A stretch of 64,000 bases of DNA from Membranipora membranacea (Eukaryota; Bryozoa; Gymnolaemata; Cheilostomatida; Membraniporidae), in assembly GCA_914767715.1 (NCBI GenBank), contig OU612067.1, positions 25,642,162 to 25,706,161 on the forward strand, given 5' to 3'. Position numbers and translations under genes: made by a program. The notes below the pieces were generated by a model. The model ran no database searches. It was not told the DNA's origin and was given only the letters and a program-made list of their open reading frames with translations. Shown one piece after another: positions 36,501 through 48,500 of the stretch (the stretch's first letter is position 1; the number at the start of each line of letters is the position of its first letter).

Positions 36501-39500
36501 ACAAAAAACATGACCTCCTTACTTTTATAAATAACAGACTGAAGCGCTGTGAACACATACCCAAAAGGATAAAAATATTGGCCAATTTGCACAGGCTGGA
36601 TGGAAATCTTATGGGGAGCTAACATTAACTTGACCACACCACCCAGACTTAGCCTTGTCACCCGGCTACTAGGCTAACCTAAGCTTGCAATGATTCATGT
36701 AAGCTGAAATTAAGTCATCTCTTGACAAGCCAAAATTAACTCTAGTTAATATTCGCTCCTCTTTGGTTTTATGTTTTTCACATATAAAGCCTTGTACCCA
36801 CCAATGTGCTTTTTTAATCTCAGGAATTTCTAAGATTTTGCACTGGCAATCATCAAAGAATTTGTGGGTACCACAAAATGCAGCACAGCATATCGCACGA
36901 AAGTAGAATCAATTCTACTTTCGTGGGAAGGTATTTTTAAACGCACGATCTCTGTGTATCTTGTACCCACCAATCACAGCAATGCACAAGTGGTCGTGCA
37001 TGATCGCAGGTGAGTTCCTGGGACAGTTATGCAGTTGATGGGTACCAGGCTTTAGTGATACAACTTTTACTTGTAATAAGCCTTCTCACTTACAGCATTG
37101 CTGACTGGGGGTGCAGAGATCTGGATTTTCTCTCAGCTTGAGAAGTCTAAGCTGATAGACTCGACGTGTAGCTGAAATAATCGGCCCAGGAACATCTCCT
37201 AACTGTGTTAGCTCTGTATGTAGCTCCACATCAGACAGGTATAAAATCTCTCTGGGTATCACTACTTGGGCTATACTGAAAACGTTTATAAACAAAGTTA
37301 GCAGATACTGGTTTATGCTGATTAACCCATTATGTTTGTCATCAGAAGATATCTTGGTCTACACCAATTTTTCTTAGCTCGGCCTTGAACATTTAGATAT
37401 ACATGATAGATATATTATAGAAGACATCATTTGTTATACAACATATTGTAACGCTACTAACGTAATATTATTTGAATGATTAAAAGCGAGGACAAACATT
37501 AGCCTAGGACATAAGTTGGCCTGGTCTCTTCCATACTATATTAGATATAACTTACCTTGTATCTTTATCATCACTGCACGTGGAGAGTTGACTGAATGAT
37601 TTCCAGTCTATAGAGCGCCTGCTGGAGTTGTCAGATAATAACAGGTCTGTACAGGTGATTGGATATCTCGTCTCACATAGAGTTATATCAGTCTCTAGAT
37701 CTGTATGTAAGTATTCTACTACCGAACCATCTCCGGCGCATATCAGAGACTCACGTACCGATACACTGTAAAGTAGTATAAATATTACAGAGTGTCAAAT
37801 ATCATCTCAGCACAGACCATATAGGGTGAAAACTGAATGTTGAGATGTAACAGGGAATATCAATCCAGCCATTTAGCATTCATTATGCGATTAGGCTCAA
37901 CTGCTACATGCGGCCTTTTTATCTGGATAAGTAAAAATTGGATCTACTGTAAATTTGGAGCATGTTGGTTCTGGCGTAATAGTGGATTTAAATATATATG
38001 AAGATTTTGTTAACAGTAACAAATGATGTATCATTTCAATGTTTAAAATGTTAAGTCGTACCCCACTCCACTGGAGAATCAGATGTGATACGAGCGATCA
38101 TAAGTGAGCCAAGTTATTGTTTTTTGGAGAGGGGGAATTAGAAGGCTAGAAGACATTGACCAGGACCTGATGTGCCAATAAAACTAAAGGATGATAGATG
38201 TAGCATCTTCACTGTAAGATTATGATATAGCGCTTATTGGCCTATCTCACATACTGTGTACATATAAAACACAACCGGATCATCATATATCTTCACACTG
38301 TGATGTTGAAAACTCATTACCTTGCAAAATTAATTATGTCAATGACTTGCACAATTTTTACACAATACATATTCTTGGCAATAACACCATGGGGGGGGGG
38401 GGTACATGGATTAATTAAAAATTGTACTGTCAAGTGTCAGTTCTAGTTGTACTGTCAAATGGTTTCCGGCGTTAAGCCCTCCCCACTATGACTTAGCATA
38501 ACATGACCGGGTTAACCTTGTTTATAACCATATGAAAAACACAATATGAATAATAAGTTAAGATTATCTGTGTACCATCAACTACACACATAAGCTAAAC
38601 AGTTCAAAAAATATACATCAGTAAGGTTTGGTCTGGACTAGGCCTACTAATTAGGAGCAAAAGTGTGACATCATTCTCAACAGCAGCAAACGGTAAGAAC
38701 CTTTACTACCATTATCTCACAAGCGAGCAACCTCTTCAGCTGAGGGGAACATTTTCTGTGACGACTGTAGTAATTTGTGAATTAAGAAGATAGATTTGAA
38801 AGTCTGCCACCCGGCTGTGTCAGGCTTGCCTCCTACGGTTCCGTAATCCCTTTCCGACTTGAATTTGAGAGGCTATATTATGGATATTTGTCTTTATATA
38901 TTTACACATCACAATAGTCTGGGCTTTAACACTTCAGTAGTGATTCTGAGCCCGTTGCAACTATCAAAATCATAGGCTTGTTTTATGTCTACAAACTAAG
39001 AAACCTTTATTGGACCAAAAACGGTGAAGTCTGATTCTAGTGAGATCTCTTCGGGAAATTTGATGACTATGGAAATGCTTATTTTTAGAAAAGACTAATG
39101 TCAGCACAGGCAGCCTTAGAAGAAGTTATCCTACTACATAACGGAGAAGCTTCTTCTACACAACATGATGTAACATCACATAACAATGATACTGATACAG
39201 TCAACACAGCGGCACACCGACAGCCTTACAGTATATATGATACTGCTGGGATACTTATAGCTATTACGGCTCTATGTTTATCACATCATATTAAACTATG
39301 GTAGACTCAGAGACTAGACAGGGACTGGTTGGATACTAGACAGATAATATAGATATCTATTGTCTCTGGGAGAGCTATGACAATGCCATGCATGGAGAAT
39401 TGAGGTAAAACAGTCAGTGACTACATCTCTGTCGCTTAGGGTCATAAGCTCTTGGTGCTCTAGATTGCAGTGCTTTTCTAATTGGCACCTAAGTGAGATC

Positions 39501-42500
39501 ATAACCCCTTCTATATATGAAGTTGGAACCATTTAGTTTACATCAACCATTGCATATTGCTGATGGCAACTTAATTACAAGATCTCATAAGACATTGTTG
39601 GCATCACTAGAAATCATTAGATGTTTTTTTCATAATGACAGCGTTTCATACTATTCAGTGCTGCGTAATACTGTTTCCTTCTGATCTTTTACACTCAAAA
39701 AATATAACCGGGGTTTTTCAGTACGGTTCTACAGTTAGCTATGTATATCTTCTGCAACAGAAATTACATCTAGAAGTCGGAAGAGACACATGTATATATA
39801 TTAACTCTAATTCCATATACCACAACAAGATGATATAAAGGAACACTAGTCACCCTACACTTTCTAGTTACCTTAATTACACTTCTTAGTCACCCAACAC
39901 TTTCTAAGGTACTGAACTGCTAATAGCATTGGGTCTCTTCATGCGAAAAAGTTAACAATGCCAGAGAAACAGAATTCACAGCCACCATGGATTCACCAAA
40001 TCGACAGGTTTAGTTTATCAGAATACTTGACTGACTCACCATAACTTGTCTTCATCTTGCTCTTCCTCTCCATCAGCGAGTCTCCCAGAACTCCCTGCAT
40101 ACTTCTCGGTGTTATCTCCACTTGACTTGACATAATTATCCACAGCCTCATCGTCAGAGCTGTTATCGGAGGTCATCAAGCTAATCTCCTCTAGATTCAT
40201 CCTCAGTAACTTAGCCTCTAAATCCTCCACCTCTGTGGGCAGAGGGGACGAGGACAGGGCCACCTGCTGCACACTGCAAAAGTGTCATAAAATTACTTTT
40301 TGATATATGTTAGTGTAAGGGGTAAACTTTCAGAAAACCCCGTCAAATAAACAATATAAACAAATAATACAGGCCATGTTATTAAGGTGCTGTTCTATAT
40401 TACAAGGCATGATGGTAAGGTGCTGCCTTATAATACAAGTAATGAGGGTGGGATACCGCTGTATATTATAAACCAGTCATACCTGAGTAGTGTGTTAGTA
40501 GCCGGCTGTGTAGATCTTAGACTAGCACATGTATGGAATGATTCATCACTATCACTGCTGTGACGAGGACCAGCAGATTTCTTATTCACTGATGATGTCA
40601 CGTTGCTCTCAATACCCGAGTCTTTACTAACGCTCTGTCTAGCAGCCTAAAATCAATCATCAAGTAAAAAAATATGTGAGGAAAATCAACTCTACAATTA
40701 AGAAATCTCAAACAGCGGCTTTACCTTACCACTGAATTTCTTCCTGACTATACAAGTGCATTTTTTGGTATGATAAAGCACATAGCTATTTGAAGAGGGT
40801 GGTAGTGTTTAACAAATAAAATCTCAAAGTTTAATAGATCATTGCTAAAGAACGAGCTGCGAGCCAATGGATGCCAGATTTGGAATACCCAGGCTCCATT
40901 ACATATACCCACCATTATCTATCTACGGATCTAACAAAAAGTGTGAACATAGTAATGTAAATAACAATCATGCCGATAATTGTAATCATTTAGGTGTATT
41001 ATATTAATAAAAACATTGACTTACGGTATTATCTTGAGAGTCGATTGCTCCCCCCTCAGATACAGTAGTGGACTGTTTAATAAGAGGATTTCTCTTCTTC
41101 CTGCCAGATGAGGACCAGCGATGTGTCTGCCTGATATTATCATCACAAGCGACAGCAGCAGCGATAGGGGTGTCGATGTTAACAGAGTCAGCACGAAGAT
41201 CTCTACTTGTGATCGGTGTATCACCGAATGATTTAGATCTGCAATCAAATATATGTTAGTTAGTTAACCTAGAAAATGTGCAGTTAAGGCTACACTTCAG
41301 GCTGCATTATCCATTCAAGAAATTTTGTGTCATCAAACTTTTTAAAATTGTCAGGCAGAATGACTAGATAGCTTCACAATTCATTGTCCGGTTGAAAAAA
41401 ACAGTAACCGGATTTCTTTAACTCTACTTGCGTATTGGGTAACCATCGGCACATGAAGTATAGCTTTACCAAGAGATCGCTCTGTCTTGAATAACATGTA
41501 AAACCTTAATTAACCATCATAATATAGTAGGGCAGTCCTCCGCTAACTCACCTCGGGTGTCCTGCATCTGGTTCGTCTCTTAAAATATCTATCTTTTGTT
41601 CAGAACCATCTAATTTACCAAGCTGAGGCTTTGCTTCTCTGGAGGGACCAAATAGAGGCTTTGATTCTCCAAAGTGAGTCTCTGATTTCGTTGAGTATCC
41701 AAAGTGAGGTTCAGGATGTTTGAATCTGTTCTGCATCTCTCTGAACTTTATTTCCAGCTCATCTGAAAGACTAAGACTGACTCTGTCAGTACTAGGCGGC
41801 AAGGTCCGAGCTGTCGACAGATCAACTGTATCAAAGCTACAAGTTTTAGCAACAATGGCAGGCTTTGAGCCAGCGGATTTAGTCACAAACTTTGATTGAC
41901 TTCTGGTAAGAATGCCTGGAGGAGGGTGGACATCTACTGGGACAGTGATCTCTTCTACCAGTTTGGTTGGGGTGACATCAATTATAGCAGTCTGTGTTCC
42001 AGGTTGATTTTTAGCGTATGTACGTGGAGGTCTAGGGGGAGGTAACCCAGTCACTAAGGCTCCTACAGTGTGTGATTTGACCAGTTTAAATTTAGGAGAC
42101 AATTGATTACTTCGTATAGACCCTCGCCTAGCTGGGGGAATCGGGCTGTCAGAGCTCAAGCCAGGCTTTCTCTTAGATGGCGAATTGGCAAGACTGCTCG
42201 CTACAGTGCTACTATTAGAAGGCTGATTGGCTAGGGAATTGCATTGTGACCTCTGATTGGCTGGTGAACTGCATCCTGACTTCTGATTGGCTGGTGAGCT
42301 GCCTTGTGACCTCTGATTGGCTGGTGAGCTGCCTTGTGACCTCTGAGTTGCTGGCGAGGTCCCTCGCCATCGCTGATTTGTAGAATTGCTCCTAGATCTA
42401 GCAAATGAACTGCTGCGGGAAAGACTCACAGGAGAGTTAGTACATGATGTAGCAATCTTTTACTACTCTTACGGCGAAGCTTATGAAATGGAGACTCAAA

Positions 42501-45500
42501 CTTTTTGTCCTTATCTGGTTTAGTATGCGCTTCAGTGTAATTACTTGGACTATAAAATTGGGAGTTTTTTTTCATTATAGCCGGTTGTGGAGTAACCACA
42601 ACATTGTCAGGGCTCGTCACATCTATACAAAAGGGCACAGCATACAGCAGCTGACGATCTCTTTGACTAAGTCCATGACGCTGACGACTCGTCGGTGTCA
42701 TATCAGACGGTGTAGAGTTGGTCCTCAGCAAACGACGCCTCGCCTCTTCTACAGCCGACACGGTGTGTTGACGCCTGTCTGTTGAGAGCTCGAGGTAATG
42801 GTGAGGGTTTTTTGATGGCCAGGGTAGCCGGTCGTGGTTTACTCTTTTTAGGTGATGTATCTTGTGATTTAGTACCGGGAGACAGAGATTTTTTGATAGA
42901 GGCAATGATACCAGCTGCTCGTTTGGACGGAGATCTGTGAGTAGAGAGAGGTGAGTGAGATCTATCTGACTGATCTACTGATGACTGGTGTGAGATCGGA
43001 CATGAGCTGCTCTGGTAATACTCCCTCTCTACAAGTATAACTATGAGGTACAAATACAAGGTCTGCTTGAGAATAATCAGTCATAGTCACATACCATGCA
43101 TCGGCAGCATTTATGTAAATTTTAATATCTCTTGCTCAACACAACTAACTAATCACAGTCAATTTTAAGCAACCAGGCTTAGTGAAGCTGCAAGGAAACA
43201 TGATCAGAAGCCGGTGACCCTCTCGTCATGTTGATGAACCACATGAGCCTACTTTGATTTGACGATACAATTTGTTTATGCCGTTACCGTTCCATTAAAA
43301 TGAAAAATACCGGATGGAATCTCACCGACATGTGAAGATATTGTAGATCTAAATGATTTGGATCGTCGAGGAGGTGGGTGTGGTGTCTTATCTCTTGTGG
43401 GCGGTGATTGATCATGTGATCTCTTGAACTGGTCATGTGACTTCTTCATAGTATCTCCCTCAGCATTAATAATCTGACAGGAAGAGTCAGGGCTGTATGG
43501 GATATAAAATAAACTAATAATCGCAGCAAGTCAGAACACCTTCCATCGCTATCTTTTATATCTTTCATCTTTACCCTAAGAGTAAAACATTTTATTTTCT
43601 TACCAGTATATTATCATTTTTCATGAGGATAGTCAAGGCAATGAACTTCCTTCCCCAGGAGGGAGAGAGAGTTCATTACCCGAGGAAACCTGGAAAGACA
43701 CTTAGTCTTTTTCTCATCAAGTCAATCAGTATTCCTAATAAAATATGTTGGGGAAGACAAATTTTAAACAAAGATACAAGAGGTGTAGTCAGGGAGAACA
43801 AATTATTCATTATGTTAGAAAGTATCCCTCCTGTTCATCTATGAGGTAATTATGGGTATGAGCTGTATGTAGCTTATTGTGCTTGTGTAGTATATAGGCC
43901 CTACCTATAAACACCTCATAGATAAACACGGGTTGGGTCATCGGGACTTGTATAGTACATACCCATATGTACCCCATAGACAAACACGGGGTGGGTCATC
44001 GGGACTTGTATAGTACATACCCATATGTACCCCATAGATAAACAAGGGGTGGGTCATCGGGACTTGTATATTACACACCCATATGTACCCCATAGATAAA
44101 CACGGGGTGGGTCATTGGGACTTGTATAGTACATACCCATATGTACCCCATAGATAAACACGGGGTGGGTCATCGGGACTTGTATAGTACATACCCATAT
44201 GTACCCCATAGATAAACAAGGGGTGGGTCATTGGGACTTGTATAGTACATACCCATATGTACCCCATAGATAAACACGGGGTGGGTCATCCGGACTTGTA
44301 TAGTACATACCCATATGTACCCCATAGATAAACAAGGGGTGGGTCATCGGGACTTGTATATTACATACCCATATGTACCCCATAGATAAACAAGGGGTGG
44401 GTCATCGGGACTTGTTTAGTACATACCCATATGTACCCCATAGATAAACAAGGGGTGGGTCATCGGGACTTGTATATTACATACCCATATGTACCCCATA
44501 GATAAACAAGGGGTGGGTCATTGGGACTTGTATATTACATACCCATATGTACCCCATAGATAAACAAGGGGTGGGTCATTGGGACTTGTATAGTACATAC
44601 CCATATGTACCCCATAGATAAACAAGGGGTGGGTCATTGGGACTTGTATAGTACATACCCATATGTACCCCATAGATAAACATGGGGTGGGTCATTGGGA
44701 CTTGTATATTACATACCCATATGTACCCCATAGATAAACACGGGGTGGGTCATCGGGACTTGTATAGTACATACCCATATGTACCCCATAGACAAACACG
44801 GGTTGGGTCATCGGGACTTGTATAGTACATACCCATATGTACCCCATAGATAAACAAGGGGTGGGTCATCAGGACTTGTATAGTACATACCCATATGTAC
44901 CCCATAGATAAACACGGGGTGGGTCATCGGGACTTGTATATTACATACCCATATGTACCCCATAGATAAACAAGGGGTGGGTCATCGGGACTTGTATAGT
45001 ACATACCCATATGTACCCCATAGATAAACAAGGGGTGGGTCATCGGGACTTGTATAGTACATACCCATATGTACCCCATAGATAAACACGGGGTGGGTCA
45101 TCGGGACTTGTATATTACATACCCATATGTACCCCATAGATAAACAAGGGGTGGGTCATCGGGACTTGTATAGTACATACCCATATGTACCCCATAGATA
45201 AACATGGGGTGGGTCATTGGGACTTGTATAGTACATACCCATATGTACCCCATAGATAAACACGGGTTGGGTCATCGGGACTTGTATATTACATACCCAT
45301 ATGTACCCCATAGATAAACACGGGGTGGGTCATCGGGACTTGTATAGTACATACCCATATGTACCCCATAGACAAACACGGGTTGGGTCATCGGGACTTG
45401 TATAGTACATACCCATATGTACCCCATAGATAAACAAGGGGTGGGTCATCGGGACTTGTATATTACATACCCATATGTACCCCATAGATAAACACGGGTT

Positions 45501-48500
45501 GGGTCATCGGGACTTGTATAGTACATACCCATATGTACCCCATAGATAAACACGGGTTGGGTCATCGGGACTTGTATAGTACATACCCATATGTACCCCA
45601 TAGATAAACACGGGTTGGGTCATCGGGACTTGTATATTACATACCCATATGTACCCCATAGATAAACACGGGTTGGGTCATCGGGACTTGTATAGTACAT
45701 ACCCATATGTACCCCATAGATAAACAAGGGTTGGGTCATCGGGACTTGTATAGTACATACCCATATGTAACCCATGGATAAACACGGGGTGGGTCATCGG
45801 GACTTGTATATTACATACCCATATGTACCCCATAGATAAACAAGGGTTGGGTCATCGGGACTTGTATAGTACATACCCATATGTACCCCATAGATAAACA
45901 CGGGGTGGGTCATCGGGACTTGTATAGTACATACCCATATGTACCCCATAGATAAACACGGGTTGGGTCATCGGGACTTGTATAGTACATACCCATATGT
46001 AACCCATGGATAAACACGGGGTGGGTCATCGGGACTTGTATATTACATACCCATATGTACCCCATAGATAAACAAGGGTTGGGTCATCGGGACTTGTATA
46101 GTACATACCCATATGTACCCCATAGATAAACACGGGGTGGGTCATCGGGACTTGTATAGTACATACCCATATGTACCCCATAGATAAACACGGGTTGGGT
46201 CATCGGGACTTGTATAGTACATACCCATATGTAACCCATGGATAAACACGGGGTGGGTCATCGGGACTTGTATAGTACATACCCATATGTACCCCATAGA
46301 TAAACAAGGGGTGGGTCATCGGGACTTGTATATTACATACCCATATGTACCCCATAGATAAACACGGGTTGGGTCATCGGGACTTGTATAGTACATACCC
46401 ATATGTAACCCATGGATAAACACGGGGTGGGTCATTGGGACTTGTATAGTACATACCCATATGTACCCCATAGATAAACACGGGGTGGGTCATTGGGACT
46501 TGTATAGTACATACCCATATGTACCCCATAGATAAACACAGGGTGGGTCATCGGGACTTGTATAGTACATACCCATATGTACCCCATAGATAAACACGGG
46601 GTGGGTCATCGGGACTTGTATAGTACATACCCATATGTACCCCATAGATAAACACGGGGTGGGTCATCGGGACTTGTATATTACATACCCATATGTACCC
46701 CATAGATAAACACGGGGTGGGTCATCGGGACTTGTATAGTACATACCCATATGTACCCCATAGATAAACAAGGGGTGGGTCATCGGGACTTGTATAGTAC
46801 ATACCCATATGTACCCCATAGATAAACACGGGGTGGGTCATCGGGACTTGTATAGTACATACCCATATGTACCCCATAGATAAACACGGGGTGGGTCATC
46901 GGGACTTGTATAGTACATACCCATATGTACCCCATAGATAAACAAGGGGTGGGGCATTTTCCAAAACTATTATTTTTTCCCAGAAGCGCTTAGGATTTTA
47001 CAGCGTTAAAACGTTACACCACTACTGCAGAACTAGGAGATGTCATGTTATATATTATATTGTGAGGGTATATAATATACCTGATATTATGCTCGTTAGG
47101 ACTGGGTGTATATGAGGGTACAGATGACCCGAATGAGTTTCTGACAAATGCTCTGTTGAGTTGACTCATTGTGCTGATATTACTCAGTCATTTCTGTCTG
47201 TAGCAGCTCTACCATCTACTTCATCTAATCCAGTGTGTACTATTCTGTCCAGGTGTCGATCTGATCCAACTGCAATTAATATGGTATAATACACAATCAA
47301 GTATAGAATATATATCTGCTATAATGTACACAAGTATAGCATATATGTGGTATAATGTAGATACAAGTATATCATATCGTATATATACAAGTATGAAATA
47401 CATACGCCCGAGTAAGATGACATGTAAGCATGAAGTTGTAAGCAGCCTTATCTAAAAGGAGTTACATCATGGTTGGTAGTTGTCATACCAGGAAAATAGT
47501 GTAAAAAAGCAATTTTGAGAGGATTAATAGGTTCGGCTCGCATGATAAATATACTATAAAAAATGATCCAATGGAGGTTTTATTTATCGTTTCGACAGTC
47601 ATAAAATCCATGGTAACATGTTACGCCAATCGTCTAATTGTATGTAAAGTGTTTACCAGTCGAAAACTGACCCACATATCACATCCTAGAACAAATTGTA
47701 GTCACCGGGTTGTTTTTATCTTATCGAATATACTGATGAACTTATCGTGATCTTCATCACTTCCACTCAGAGTCTCCTCATCCATATACTTCTGTAGTAT
47801 GCTCTGACACGATGTACGGCAGTACTTGAGGGCGTAATCCCTGGCATCCCGACCTTCCTATAATTAAGAGTGCCAGGAACCTAAGCTAAGATGGCCTTAG
47901 ATGAGTGATGGCTATGACAAGCTTCCTTCATTTTGGGGAGTTGAGTACAGTTGAGGTTTGAGATGACACTGGGCCCAACAATATTAGCCGATAACCTAAC
48001 TCTATTGCTCATCATACAAGGTACCAGGACATATACTGACATCTTCATAAGGCATACAGGTGAAGTCGCCAACTTGATCAACAGAATATCTGCACCATGA
48101 TCGTGTTAAAGGTTGGGATATTACCAGTCATAACCAGTATTACGATTATCGAGTTAGCCTGACAACTGTAAATGAAATGAAAGGTATCTGATTAGTCATT
48201 ACCTCATCTTTCTTGGTGGGATCTCCACCATTGCGCAGTAAAAGCTGTAAAACTTTGGCATTCCCTCTAATTACAGCTACATGTGTGGGTGTTAGCTTTT
48301 CTTCATCCCTGTCAAAATATCAACTAATCACTGACATACAGACACAGCAAAGTTATAAAGATATGAATAAACTTTAGAGGAGTGCATATTAGCTACAGTT
48401 TAGTCAGCTCCTTTGATGGTGACCTAATGTTAGGCCTAGCTAGCACTAGATTTCAGCTAATGGACAGTTTTCTGAGCTCTGATTTAGGCCTCAATTCGGA

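Noticed and set aside
41068-41259. Plus-strand ORFs over ANKLE1-like exons
   Set aside because: They are antisense shadows of phase-consistent minus-strand exons.
42420-42480. 60-nt mini-intron in the ANKLE1-like exon (GTAAGA ... TACTAAC ... CCCGCAG)
   Set aside because: The signals look good, but joining the middle frame across it gives the wrong phase for the downstream 290-codon frame.
43900-46955. CRISPR array
   Set aside because: Units are contiguous 58-mers with no unique spacers, in an intron of a eukaryotic gene; it is a minisatellite.
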